64,000 bases of DNA from Xiphias gladius (GCF_016859285.1 NC_053409.1:21399976-21463975), one strand, 5' to 3'; positions 53,401 to 64,000 are shown, counted from the first letter of the stretch. Numbers and translations: made by a program. The notes: generated by a model not told the origin, from the sequence alone.

Positions 53401-56400
53401 ATGAAAAAAATAAGTTTTTATTTTTGTTCATATTTTGCATTGCAAATGTGCTTGGTGTCTCTGCCTTCAGAGTCTACGCCATGCACACACACTCCTAAAA
53501 TAATCCAATCTAGCAGCAATGACATTTTGACACAGATGGTGGAGGATGAAGCTTAAGCTTGAGTTTGATGCTCAAGCTGATGCGACACTACGCTGTCACA
53601 CCACCTGCTGTATTTGATAGCATTCCTCTATCTGTATACTGTGGCTGGCTTACATATCCTAGTCAAATATCAAGTTATTTTTCCTGTTTTTTTTTTTTTT
53701 TTTTCATTACGTAGGTAGGTCTGACTGCGTGTGTTCACTGATAACACATCTGATTTCAGCCGTTGGCTGGAGCAGACTAGGAAGACTTTTAAGTCCAAAC
53801 ATGAAAGAGCTTTGCATTAAACAAACTCATTTAAATGAGTAGTTAGTTAGTTAGTTAGTTACATTTTAGGAAATACTCTTATTAGCTCATATATCAATCT
53901 TCCCATCTAACTGTTGGAAAGAAAGTAAATAAAATTAATTAAATGTTAAACTGTTCCTTTAAGGGCTAACAATTGCACATTAAGGTCGTCGACAGGCATA
54001 GTCATATTTAAGAGATTACTTTGTCTCATCCCTCTCTATGACGGCCGGCTCTTTTAACCTGCCTTTAGGTGTGGCCATTGAAAACAGACGTAAACGCTTC
54101 TGCTGCCCTACATGGTCAGACGACACATTCTGTGCACTAGTTCTTTTTGAGTAAAGCCTGGCCTTAATCCGAGCAGTAAGACCCCGGAGTTTGGTGAAAT
54201 TCTCCATTTTAAATGTCAGCTACCAGCGGCAGAACATCTGTGGACACAAGTGAGCTCGCCCCTGGATTTCAAAACCGCAATAAACAAAGCAGCTTGATTA
54301 GAAACTAAAACCTGTCTCTGAAAAGGCAAGAAGTGCGCGATGCAGTCGCCGAATCGCTGAATTGGGATTAATTTAAATGTTCGTTAATTTGGTGCAGAAT
54401 TTTAAAGAGGCAGCGTGTCGGCCTCCATTTTGTTCCACACAGCAGGAGGCGGTGACCAGTCTGCTTGCTGTGCCGGCTTTAATGATACATTTAACCCACG
54501 AGTATTGGCTTATGGTTTAGGCTTTACTTAAGGAAGGCACATTTTGGAAGGCAACCCAATTCTGCAAACTGCTAAGGATTTTGACTCCACAAAAACAAAG
54601 ATTCACATTGTAACACAGAAATAAAAACGAACAATAATCCACATCCTGTACTGTAATAATGGCACATTAATATTTCAGTGATTCCACTTTCACCTGTGAC
54701 TCCTCGCACTATCTGCGCGATTACTTTTTGACCTGGAACATATTATCAATAAATGTGCAAGAGAGGCAACTGAATGACACACAAGGTGTTGCCTGTACTC
54801 ACTGACGATGGCCGCATTATTGGTCTCCTTCCGGAAACGGAACTCCCTCAGCTTTTTAACCAGATCTTGATCCACGTCACACACCACCAGTGATTCACTC
54901 TGATTTAAAAAAAAAAAAAAAGGGGGGGGGGGTAGGCAAAGACGCTGATGTGGTCACTTAAATTTCAAATTCATAAACAACAGAAGTTATTGAGTTTTAA
55001 AAAATCCAACTGCACAATTCTTTATTTTTTTAAGTACAGAGTTGACAAACCAAAGCCTCGAGCTTTTGATTTAAAACGCACAGATCATAGTGTTCACCCG
55101 GACTAACCTAATGTGTCTGATTCACGGGTGAACGTTTGTAATATTTAGTACGAAAAGTGTTTGTTCCTCTGCCTTTCAGCTGCCAGCGAAACCGCACCTG
55201 TATCAGAAAGTGTGTCCACGCATCTACAGAATTAACTTCACTTCTTCCCGGCAGCCCGCATCCTTTATATCAGCTATACAACGTGCACTAAATTATTTTC
55301 TCCCCTCCTCACCATGCACTAATTCAGCTTTACATAGAGCTTATCTAGCACTATAAAGAAAGTGAACCAGACTGTCTCAGAAATGTGCTGGAAGTCATGA
55401 TACCCCTGTTATGGCTTTGTTTGATATGAAAAAGGGGACTGGAAGGTTGTGATTGATTTACTGTCATCCATGTTAAATGGACAGATTCCCTCCTGTCTGG
55501 CCACACGTTTACACAGAAAAACAACTCGAGAGTGTAAAGCAAACAACGTGTCTCAACACGTGTGTATGTCTGCAAAGGAGAACAGATACTCTTAATGAAC
55601 TGGGAAACACAGAAAAATAACTATTACAGTATGAATAACTGGCTAAAAGTGTACAGTATACCTGCCGAGGGTTTATATGTACGGTTAACAGCTGCAGAGT
55701 CTGCAGCTTTAAGTGGTTTCAATATGGTCTCAATGTTTTCTTTTTTTTAAAATCACAAAATGCCAGGTCTTATTCAATCATTTAACCGTTCCATTATAGT
55801 TTTTGTAGATTTGATTGGACTGCAACAACTAGATCCATTTTATTCTTCAATCATTTGGGCGAACAGTCACATTTTATGGCATTTAGTCTAAAAGAATACA
55901 AGAATATGCAGGATATTTCAAATCAACGTGAGTATTACATATGGATTTTTACGTGATCTTAAAGCCCTGTCTTATAGTAAGTCACTTCCCCCCTTCCTTT
56001 TTTTCCTGTTTCTTGTCTTTTTAAACCCTGACTTCACTGTGTCCATCCCACTTCTGATAGCAGACTAATGCCCTTGCTTATCGTTGCAGTAACTTGACAT
56101 TGAGCGTTCACCTCTTTTAAACTATCTTTCTGCAGGCGTCTAAACTGATCTGCAGGCTTTATCCAGCCCAAAAAAAAAAAAAAAAAGCCACCAGTCTCAA
56201 CAAGATTTCATTGGTCTGAACCTGTCACGTCCACACAAACACAGGATTACATAACTCCAGCACAGAGACATAAACTCTTCAAGAGTCTCTGCGGAGTCTC
56301 TGAATTCCCTGATTGCACCTTCCTGAACAGATGGCTGGTGGGAGTCGGGATTTTCACTGAGCCCAGGGAGAGAGGGATCTTTGCAGATTAAAAAGAGACG

Positions 56401-58322
56401 GTGGTTGGGACTCTCGAAAAACAGGATGCATAGGAAAGAGATGAGGAACAGGCATGACAACAAAAGCCGGATGGTGTCCACAGGTTTACTTCTCGTCAAA
56501 ATTCCTGGGGGGGAAACTTAAACTGCGCCTGTCTTAGTTTAACGCGTCTCGTTGTGTGAAAACGAGACGCCCTCACCGGCCCGACGTCGGTCGGTGCCGT
56601 GCGGGGTTCGGATGTGTTGACACGCTGTCAAAAGCCCGGGGGAGAACCCTTGTTCATCGGGATCGAGGCGAGCTAGCATGAGGGCAGCTCCCCGAGACCC
56701 AGACGTGGTGAACACCACCGCCAGCCGAATTACTGCAGGAAGGCCGCCCGTCTGGTCTTCAAAATAAGAGCATGCAAAACACGCCCGCGACATGACAAAG
56801 ACGTAGCGATCGTGCGGACGAGATGCATCAGAGCCGATACCTTTTTTTTACACCGTGATCTGTATCTGATCTGTCACTGTGATCTTCATTCACAGTTATT
56901 TGACACTTGATTTTGTCCATAAAACACAAAAAACAAATTGAGGAAAAATGCCCATCACATTTGCCTAAGGTGACATCTTCAAATGTCTTGTCTGTCCAAA
57001 CCCAATCCCAAAAGATATTCTATTACTATAATATAAAACACAGAAACGAGGCAATCGTTGCATTGGAAAAGCTGGAACTAGTTAATGTTTGGCTGGAACT
57101 TTTACTTTAAAATGACCTGTAATATTAATCACTTGCCAGTAAGTTGCTGACTAATTTTTCCCTACAAAACCCGTAACGCAAAGAGTCAAACTGACTACTG
57201 CTAAATTCTTCCATTTAAACACAAAATGCTGTGCTTACAAAGTACAAAACACAGGCTCAGGCCTAAGAATGCATCCACCTCATATTAGCACATGTTCCAA
57301 TGCTTTATTTTTAAATAAGCAAGCATTTTTCCTCAAATTCTTCAAGAATATATTTATGGCAGTAGTGGAAACAAAAAAGGAATTTCTTTTACTTCGATTA
57401 CAGTCAAAATGCTGGAAAATATTTAGTTTTTGTTACTGTAGTGTAAATTAATTGTGGTTTGCTGAAATGATCTATGCTTTCCAGCATTCCAGACCTACTG
57501 TAGCTGACCATATTTATATCTGATGATTAATCCTATAAACGATTTGAAAAATCTAATGTTGTATGTTTTTTAATAAAATACAAACTTTTTGGTCAAAATG
57601 GAACAGGAAAAAAAACAAACCAGTGCTGTAAAGTGCAGTCCCAATCATCATTTTACCAGTATCTACACGGCATGATCCATAAATAAAGTGTATGTTTCCA
57701 AAACTAAGTTCTTGCTCTACTTTCTTTGAGACATTGGCTTCTGCATAAGTTGCACTCTCAGTGCTATTTGCTAATTATGAGGAAATTATCAATTAAGACT
57801 GTTTTTTTTAACTGTTTGACGGCAGTAATTGATATTTTAAAATAAAAATGTCTACGATCAAAATGAAATGATGTGTATATACACAGTGTTATAACGCTCT
57901 GAGAAACTTCATGTATAATATATTCTATTAATGTATAATGTATCTACTAAAGTACCGAATATAATGACAAAAACTCGGAGTACATTTTTTTTTTGTAAAG
58001 AGTTTTGGCAACTGAAACGACCGCCAAAGTGACTGTGAAACACTAATTTGCCCCTTTTTCACCGAATCAGCATCTGTTCGAGCGCGGGGCTTTAATTTTG
58101 AAATCCAACACCGGAAAAACCACCAGTGCTATTCCGACTAACTTGATGACAGTGGGCAGAGGGCGGAACTGATGCTAAGCTAGCAGGCTAAACGCTAGCC
58201 AAACCAGCGACCTTACTTTTTCCTCTCCCGGAACCTTAACATTTAGTCAAGAGCACACGACCCCAAAGCAGAGACGAAAATGCCGACAGCTGCCTTTGCG
58301 GCAACACCGAACCACTTACCAT
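50434..58322 (-). CDS. gmfb: Glia maturation factor beta, ADF-homology actin-branch regulator
   Basis: Seven minus-strand exons in phase: 58320-58322 (ATG only), 54803-54899, 53215-53264, 53067-53116, 52657-52739, 52442-52515, 50434-50505; 142 residues, same as human GMFB. Recognised blocks: [89 protein letters not shown] and [20 protein letters not shown]. The product is a single ADF-H domain that binds Arp2/3 and debranches actin filaments rather than binding actin. The first coding exon contributes only the initiator Met before GTAAGT, as in mammals. The intron between 53067 and 52739 is AT-AC (see separate entry). GMFB is preferred over GMFG from the overall match and the neighbouring cnih1. 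Confidence 0.98.
50922..52226 (+). mobile_element. Tc1-like transposon with dead transposase
   Basis: 1.3 kb, the normal size for a fish Tc1-like element. Left end GAGGCTTCAGAAAGTATTCA, right end CGCCTGAAGCCATTGTATA. Plus-strand coding remnants are clear: [19 protein letters not shown], then a helix-turn-helix piece [20 protein letters not shown], and later a KDSLV-like motif, but stops and frame breaks are frequent. It inserted in the last gmfb intron. An internally deleted relative is at 31810-31944. Confidence 0.85.
52740..53066 (-). other. gmfb: U12-type AT-AC intron of gmfb
   Basis: On the minus strand the intron begins ATATCCTTTG immediately after CAGCCAAG and ends GCACCAGAAAC before ATTTATCG. 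The 5' site is the exact U12 consensus ATATCCTT. A branch-site-like TCCTTAGC (52749-52756) puts the branch A 11 bases from the 3' end, the short distance typical for U12 introns. Only these boundaries keep the reading frame: CCA AG|A TTT gives the conserved PRF. No GT-AG alternative restores the family sequence. Confidence 0.9.
53845..53967. mobile_element. Short deletion copy of the TTAA MITE
   Basis: ACATTTTAGGAAATACTCTT at the left and AAATGTTAAACTGTTCCTTT at the right match the two ends of the element at 40037-40680 with the middle missing. A TTAG tetranucleotide run overlaps its left edge. In gmfb intron 2. Confidence 0.6.
56197..56793 (-). CDS. Candidate nested two-exon gene, unknown product
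   Basis: Unrecognised. Inside gmfb intron 1, same strand. A frame starting at ATG 56793 runs in GC-rich sequence to a good donor GCCG|GTGAGG (exon 56577-56793). After a 72-base intron with a C-rich acceptor (TTCCCCCCCAG) the frame continues in phase from 56504 to the stop at 56197. Exon 2 encodes [17 protein letters not shown], a single hydrophobic segment preceded by [10 protein letters not shown], so a type II or signal-anchor topology is possible; the part after it is acidic and Ser-rich. The frame would be 173 codons. I know no family it matches. It could also be an alternative gmfb leader exon pair or chance. Confidence 0.3.
56540..56850. promoter_or_regulatory. CpG-rich island inside gmfb intron 1
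   Basis: About 300 bases with many CpG (CGTCTCG, CCGACGTCGGTCGG, CGCCCGCGAC, GCGATCGTGCGGACG) in an otherwise AT-rich intron. CpG clusters elsewhere in this window mark first exons, so this may be an intronic promoter. Confidence 0.5.
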
Positions 58323-58440
58323 TGTCGTAGGGCTGAATTTTCCCTGAAGCTGCAGCTGCTGCTCTGAATGGTAGGGACGCTTTCAATGTTTTTTTTTTTT
58401 TTTTTTTTAACTTCACATCATCTCGTGACTAGTCTGGCCA
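58200..58440 (-). promoter_or_regulatory. gmfb: gmfb first exon and promoter region
   Basis: The initiator ATG (58320-58322) sits directly on the donor ATG|GTAAGT. The region around it is richer in G+C than its surroundings but is broken by a T run (58390-58409). The transcription start is probably a little above 58340; no TATA box is evident. Confidence 0.45.
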
Positions 58441-60370
58441 ATCCCACACGAGGCAAGCGCCCCCCCTCCGTCAAAGGTTGGTCATAAATCTGTCCTTACT
58501 ACGGTCCTAAGGTCTTATTACTTCATTAAAAAAACATTTTAAATCGACGAAAAGCCTCATAAATATACGCGCAATAATATTTTTGCAGTTGCGTGACGAA
58601 AACGAGACTGAATAAAACGATGCCCAAAATAAAGGAAAACCTGTCAATGTCAGCCTTTTTTTTTTTTCTTTTTTTTTTTTTCTAAAAAATGAATAGACTA
58701 CAAAACAAAGCGTCTGTGCCTGGGCTTTAGACATTATTTTTAAAAATACTTGTGAATTTGACCAGCCATTGACACCAAACTGTGAAGTTTTCTGAGTATT
58801 TTTATCAATAAATATCGCGAAATTTCACATTTTTATTAATTAATTTAACCATTCAATTTTAATTTTTGTGAATTTGGTTGGATAGCGACAACTCAGTCCC
58901 TTTTTTTTTTTTTTTTTAATTTTTAAATTATTTAGTCAAATTGTCAAATGTTATGGCGTTTAGTCTGTCACTGTTACCGATACACAGTAAAGTTGGGAGA
59001 GCATTCCTACGGCCCTGAAGTCAGTATCAAGCCACGCCATCACAAATCTACTGGGCCCCAAGACAGGCAACGCCATTCTGGCTCTGATCTAACTTACCTT
59101 TAACTCCTACTCTCACACAAGGCTTGACCGGGCCTAATATCCACGTTGCATCTGCTCAGGCTAAACTGCCATGGCTGGCCCCCCTCTGACAGGCACTATC
59201 ACCTGAATGCCATGTCCCAGCCATCATCCCTACTCTAATAGCTCCACTAGTCTTGTGAGAAGTTACTTTTCCAAAAAAAATACCAGAAAAGCATCAAAAA
59301 GCTCCAACGTGAGTATGTGCGCAATTGCAGAATACAAATTCCTCTTCATGTTATTAGAGCGCCCCCCCAAAAAAAAAAAAAAATCACAAAAATATCTGAG
59401 AGCCCATAACCTTAATATATTCGATGGTAGCTAGAGCTGTAATCAGTATCAAAAACTGTACCAAAATGCCCTTAATTTCATTCCCCTTTTTCGTAGAATC
59501 GAGGCTGGATTACCAACAGGGAAGAGCAGCAGGTGTTTTAGGTCCCCCACTGTCAGGCAGTTACTGGTAGCTTGTGGTAATTTGATTAATTACAATTTGT
59601 GTAGAGGCAGCACGGCTCGATTTCTAATTGGTCAATCGTCTACAGTTATAAATGTTAATAAATCTTTGATATCTTTTAATATCTACAATCCATCAAGTCT
59701 GCAGCTCTAAACTTTGATAAACGGCTTATAAATTGACTTTGGTCCAGATGTCCTGCAGCACCTTTCCAGAAAGTAAGCGGTCAAACAGTCCATTGATGAT
59801 GTCTCCTTAATGCATTAAAGAACTAAAAAGACAAGCAAAGTGTCATGCTGGAGGGGGATTTTTCACTACCTGGCAACCCAAAAGTTGTTATTAATGGCTT
59901 ATAACTGAACTATAAATCATTAGTAAATTATGTATTAACCATTGATGAAACCATTAATTGGGCCTTATAAACTCTTTATAAATGTGCTTTAGGCCAAAAT
60001 AATATACATACATCGGAATGTGTGTACTTAGTCCCACATTTACATATATACAAACACACACGCCGTATGCGCACATCTGGATATAAAACAGTGTATGATG
60101 GATGATGAACACGCAGTGTACATACACACTTACATACCTAGGCACAAACAAGAAGAAACCCACCACTCCCCACACCCTGCTCCCACCGAAAGAGAAATTT
60201 TGGTCTGAAAGTCGCTTTCAGATTTGTGAAACCTGTTATTGTATTTGTGAAAATGAAACTAAAATGAAATTTCGCTGATTTCTTCCCATCTAGACCATCC
60301 ACTAAAAACGGTTTTGTGTCATGCTCTCACTTTTCTTTGTACTTTATATGACTTGTTGTTTTAGTGTTTC

Positions 60371-60406
<36 letters not shown>

Positions 60407-60480
60407 TGTGTCTCTGTGTCTGTGTGCGTGCGTGCGTGCGCCTTTCAGAATACGTCATCAGTCCTTCCTCTTCATGAGTT
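58440..60480. other. Intergenic gmfb to mapk1ip1l/lgals3, nothing coding
   Basis: Two kb between divergent genes. Contains T runs (58657-58681, 58902-58917), an A run at 59369-59383 and an AT-rich stretch near 59890-59990 with repeated TATAAA-type words that looks like an old repeat. No exon or RNA gene recognised. Confidence 0.6.
60371..60432. repeat. (TG)n microsatellite with TGCG end
   Basis: About 17 TG units followed by TCTGTG and GCGTGCGTGC variants, about 630 bases before the coding start of the next gene. Confidence 0.9.
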
Positions 60481-60640
60481 GTAGTTGTGTCTGCGATCAG
60501 ATCTGACGTTAGCTTGTAGTCCTGTCCCCTCGGCAGGCTAAATTAGCTGGCTAACTGGCTCCCACAGCTGGATAAATCATCGTTGTAACCCGCTACCATC
60601 ACCTGAAAGGAGTCCGTCTTCTGGCGAGGTAGCATGAAAT
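60480..60640 (+). promoter_or_regulatory. Probable promoter and non-coding first exon, mapk1ip1l/lgals3 locus
   Basis: The coding start exon at 61057 has a clear acceptor (TTTTCTTGTAG), so an upstream non-coding exon must exist. A possible donor is CTGGCGAG|GTAGCA at 60628. Placement is approximate. Confidence 0.35.
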
Positions 60641-61059
60641 ATCAGCTTTTACTTACTTTACACCCCCCCACACCCCCCCTGACACCGTGAAGCTAAAATA
60701 AACAAACGAGCTAACCATCTGAACGTTAACTTACAGTTAGCTGCTGTTAGCTAAGTCCGTAGCCAACTGTGTAACACCAGTTAACTAGGTATTTTAAGAA
60801 CTAAATCCCCGTCAATGTGCAGCTAAAGTCAGCGTAGCTTCTGTGAAGCTTGTCGTAAAAATATTCCAGTTAAGTCAAGCCGTTCGGACTCTGCTCAAAT
60901 GGATTTTGTCGATCAGCAGTCGGGGATGGAAAGATTTACTCTGCCATTACTCAGAGCCTCTGTGTGACATGCCTTCCAGTGTTTGACAGCTTGTTATAAT
61001 CGGTTGTTATAGCCACTTAGTTAAACTAATGAAAGTTGTGTCTTGTTTTCTTGTAGATC

Positions 61060-62330
61060 ATGGCAGATTTCTCGGTGAGTTCCTCATTTTATGATGTTTT
61101 TTATTTACTGGTAGCCAGTGGTTAAAGGCATCTAGTACTGTGGCCGGAGAGAGTCAATTTTCCATTGTCCCCTACTGCAGCTGGCAGATGCTTTAGGAGA
61201 TGACACCCTGGGCCAGGCAAAGAAAACAGGCAACACTAACCCGTCGGCCCCTGCCAGCAATCCTCCACCTCCTACAAATCCAGGATGGCCTGGTTCAGCC
61301 CCCGGAGCTCCCACCCAGCCCTCTGCTCCGGGTGACTTCGCTGGCGGATCATCAGGCCCGGGAGCGCCAGGGCAGTTCCCGTTCCCCTCTGGTCCTGGAG
61401 CACCAGGGCAATACCCAGGACCTCCTTCAGCACCCGGTGGGTTCCCCCCTGGTCATGGGATACCGGGACAATATCCACCTGCACCAGGAGCACCAGGGCA
61501 GTTCCCCTCCAGCCCTGGAGCCCCTGGGCAGTTCCCTGGGCAATACCCGCCTGAAGGAGCTCCGGGACAGCTACCTGGAGGCCCTGTTCCATACCCAGGT
61601 GGACCATTTCCTTCTGGCCCTGGAGCTCCCCCTGGGCCTTATCCAAATGTGCCTTACCCAGGTGGCCAGCCAGGAGGAGGCAATGGCATGTATGGACCAG
61701 GTGGTCCAGGTGGATTCCCCCCACCAGCTGGCCCCGGCTCTTTCCCTGCATTCCCTGCTGGAGGCTTTCCCCCAATACCCCCTGGGTCATGGGGACCTGC
61801 GGGTGGAGGCTTCCCTCCTGCTCCTGGCCACTTTGGTCCCGCCCCTGGGCCTATGGGTCCATATGGTGGGCCTGCAGCTCCAGGAGGCATGCTGGTGAGT
61901 ACTAACGCTGCTTACAAATAACATTATAATGCTTGCTTGCTGCATTTCCTTGCTGCTGTGTTTTTGCTCTGGTGTGCAGTGGTGTGGCAATCTTTGGGAT
62001 TTGGGATGGGAAATTATAACCGGCTACCAGCTAAATGTACTTAAATCTTTCACTGTGGCTGTCAAGTTCATCAACACTGCCAGCCACTTTATTAGGTCAC
62101 CTGCTATCTAGATATTCAGCTCTACTCTAGGAAGGTTTCCGGCCTTGTGGGTAATTGCTGCAGGATGGGGAATTTTCTGTCAGGGCTGCATTTGGAAATA
62201 TTTTCTCTGTGTCTTTGGCTCTGCTGAGGTGCAAAGCAAAACATAAAGTAGAATCAACAACTATTCACAAGTAGTTATCAAAAAATGTATTCTTGTCTTT
62301 CAGCCCAGATATAATCCACCATATAATTGA
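61060..62330 (+). CDS. mapk1ip1l: MAPK1IP1L-like proline/glycine-rich protein (short terminal-exon form)
   Basis: Exons 61060-61074 (MADFS), 61181-61894 and 62304-62330 join in phase to 251 residues. The third exon has a strong acceptor (TTCTTGTCTTTCAG), encodes PRYNPPYN and a stop, and is followed by ATTAAA at 62620-62625 with a GT/T-rich element after it. The N-terminus FSLADAL and GWPG, the length, and inner pieces NVPYPGGQPG and PPGSWGP resemble human MAPK1IP1L (245 residues; FSLADAL, GWPG, NMPYPSPG, PPGAWGP as I recall). The protein is low-complexity, rich in Pro, Gly and Ala, with several PGAPGQFP/PGQYP units, and has no known enzymatic domain. The same two first exons could instead serve as the N-terminal tail of galectin-3, so the gene name is provisional. 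Confidence 0.68.
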
Positions 62331-62619
62331 AAGCAATGAACTCAACTTTTCAGTCGGACAAGGACGTCACTTCCAGACTCAACATATGGTTTGATTAGTG
62401 CCAAAGACTGAAAATATATACACAGTATACATTTACAGTTTTTCTTTAATCCACCAGGGGGATGTAATGTTTTAATTTAATGCAATATGATTTAAAATTA
62501 CACTTTTACACAAAACTAATACATATAACATGTTAAGACACGTTTGTATTCTCTGTTAAAATCACTTTGTACGTTATCATTATTTCCACATTGACTTGTC
62601 ACTTTTGTACATGATTATA

Positions 62620-62625
62620 ATTAAA
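62620..62625 (+). terminator. ATTAAA polyadenylation signal of the short form
   Basis: ATTAAA followed directly by AGGTGTTTGTTGTTTTCTGT, a GU/U-rich downstream element as found at real cleavage sites. It is 290 bases after the short-form stop codon and before the galectin CRD exons. Confidence 0.6.
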
Positions 62626-63071
62626 AGGTGTTTGTTGTTTTCTGTCACTTTGCTCTGAAGTCCCTCTGTACAGTTGATGCCTTGATGCTGTAAAAATGTT
62701 GAAAACAGATTTTACTTTTTCATTGTCTCAACTACTCATTGTGAATTGGGTAAGAGTGGAAAGAGGTGATGACTCACAGGGGTGTTACTGTAGGAATGTG
62801 GGCAGGGTCAAAGTTTTGAAGAATGTTTAACTAAAGATTCCCACTTGTTTCAATGACATAAGGCACTTCGCTGTGTATTACCAAGTTCAGACTATTGTGA
62901 GCCTTTCTGCATTTGCCCAAGGGGATATAATCAGCAGGGTAAACAATATTTGCATTTTCCATGTTTTGCTTAATTAACATAGTGAGTGATTTAAAAAAAA
63001 AAAATACATAAGCAGAAATCAACTTCATTTCAAAATAAAACATCATAAATAAATATAGATATTTCCTGCAG

Positions 63072-63561
63072 ATGGTGCCGTATGATCTCCCTCTTCATGC
63101 TGGAATTATGCCACGACTTTTGATCACAGTAGTCGGGGAACCCATACCTGGTGCAGACAGGTATGAACAAGATTCAGCCTCCAGTCCTACTTTCAGTGAT
63201 GCTTTGTGTTTGGGGAAGAAACATAACTGATACCTCATAATAACCCTGCATCAGCCCTAATCCAGATCATGGCAATGTTGTCATCGTCAACATACAGTTC
63301 ACACTGGTCAAACATCCTCATTGTTTAATGCACATCATTAACGCACATCATTATGATCATTTTTATTTAGTTATTTATATTACTATTATTTTATTTTTTT
63401 GCAGGTTCCAAGTCGACTTCATCAAAGGTCAAGACGTCGTCTTTCATTTCAATCCTCGATTTTATGAGCAAACTATTGTTAGAAACTCCAACCTCGGTGG
63501 AAGTTGGGGGCCGGAGGAGCGGGAAGGAGGCTTCCCATTTGTTGAGGGACGGCGTTTTGAG
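63072..63561 (+). CDS. lgals3: Galectin-3 carbohydrate-recognition domain exons (gene runs off the window)
   Basis: Exons 63072-63160 and 63405-63561 encode the first two thirds of a galectin CRD: VPYDLPLHAGIMPRLLITVV, then DFIKGQDVVFHFNPRF and WGPEEREGGFPF. The sugar-contact set H-NPR, N (in NSN) and W-x-x-E-x-R is intact, so beta-galactoside binding is expected. Among galectins the MVPYDLPL...PR start is that of galectin-3. The first exon starts in phase 0 with ATG and can be spliced to 61894 (phase 0), giving a chimera-type galectin with a 243-residue Pro/Gly tail, about twice the human tail. The final exon(s), about 50 residues, lie beyond 64000. An A run and 1.2 kb of non-coding sequence separate it from the short-form exon. 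Confidence 0.9.
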
Positions 63562-64000
63562 GTAAAGTGTTACGGTCACGGAACTGCGGCAAAGATTAGA
63601 AAACTCAAAAGCTTGAATACGTTATTCATAACTGAGCCTCTCAATGTGAGTGTCTCACACACCAGTGGTTCATCAACACAGGTGTTTTTCACTTTTTCAT
63701 TGTGCTGTGTACAGACTAGACTTGACTTAACATCTCTCCTATAGTGTGTTGTTTTTTTGTTTTGTTTTTTTTTTAAATATTTTTGCCTGTTTATTTATTT
63801 GATGGTTAGATTAAGGGTGTGATAGGCAACAAAGGTCCCAGATTAAACTAGAATTATGGGACTAGTTACACCTTTTTATCAATCATCCTAAATGACTAAT
63901 AGGATAAATGACTAATTCAGGCAAATGTTTGAGCAGGGGAACTTTGTTCCCAGTCGTCAGTCAGCTCGATAGTGATTGCTAGTTGCGTTCTTAACCCTGC
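63562..64000 (+). other. lgals3: lgals3 intron up to the window end
   Basis: Begins with donor GTAAAG after FEG/RRFE coding sequence. Nothing recognised in it; the terminal CRD exon must lie to the right. Confidence 0.7.

Noticed and set aside
61200-61898. 232-codon plus-strand frame and 172-codon minus-strand frame over the proline-rich exon
   Set aside because: Low-complexity repeat composition removes stops in other frames; the frame entered from the MADFS exon is the one that fits splice phase and family.

Overview
The window is nuclear DNA of a bony fish, most likely a spiny-rayed teleost. It has GT-AG introns, AT-rich introns with poly(T)/poly(A) runs and di- and tetranucleotide repeats, fish-type Tc1/mariner, hAT and TTAA-flanked MITE sequences and tRNA-derived SINE pieces, and vertebrate genes whose human counterparts lie mostly on chromosome 14q21-q22. 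All exon models were built by hand from splice sites, reading phase and remembered vertebrate protein families; nothing was searched or aligned by computer.

Layout. 1-21.4 kb (+): the 3' two thirds of sos2 (18 coding exons; the histone-fold and start of the DH domain lie upstream) and its 3' UTR. 22.3-30.8 kb (-): a DH-domain RhoGEF of the ARHGEF33 type, tail to tail with sos2. 31.2-37.2 kb (+): cdkn3, head to head with the RhoGEF across about 0.5 kb. 39.5-45.6 kb (-): cnih1. 46.5-58.4 kb (-): gmfb with a probable long 3' UTR and one U12-type AT-AC intron. 60.5-64.0 kb (+): a proline-rich MAPK1IP1L-like gene and, immediately downstream, the carbohydrate-recognition exons of galectin-3 (lgals3), cut by the window end.

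The genes are ordinary cellular genes, not an operon: Ras/Rac activation (sos2), Rho-family GEF (arhgef33-like), CDK2 dephosphorylation (cdkn3), ER cargo export (cnih1), Arp2/3 debranching (gmfb), beta-galactoside binding (lgals3). The points most worth a second look are: (i) the MAPK1IP1L-like/galectin-3 arrangement, where one proline-rich exon can splice either to a short terminal exon with its own poly(A) signal or, in the same phase, to the galectin CRD; (ii) an ARHGEF33-type gene beside sos2, although human ARHGEF33 is beside SOS1; (iii) the AT-AC intron of gmfb; (iv) an unrecognised two-exon, single-membrane-span open frame with a GC-rich leader inside gmfb intron 1; (v) a candidate alternative C-terminus of the RhoGEF ending in a PDZ-ligand-like tripeptide.
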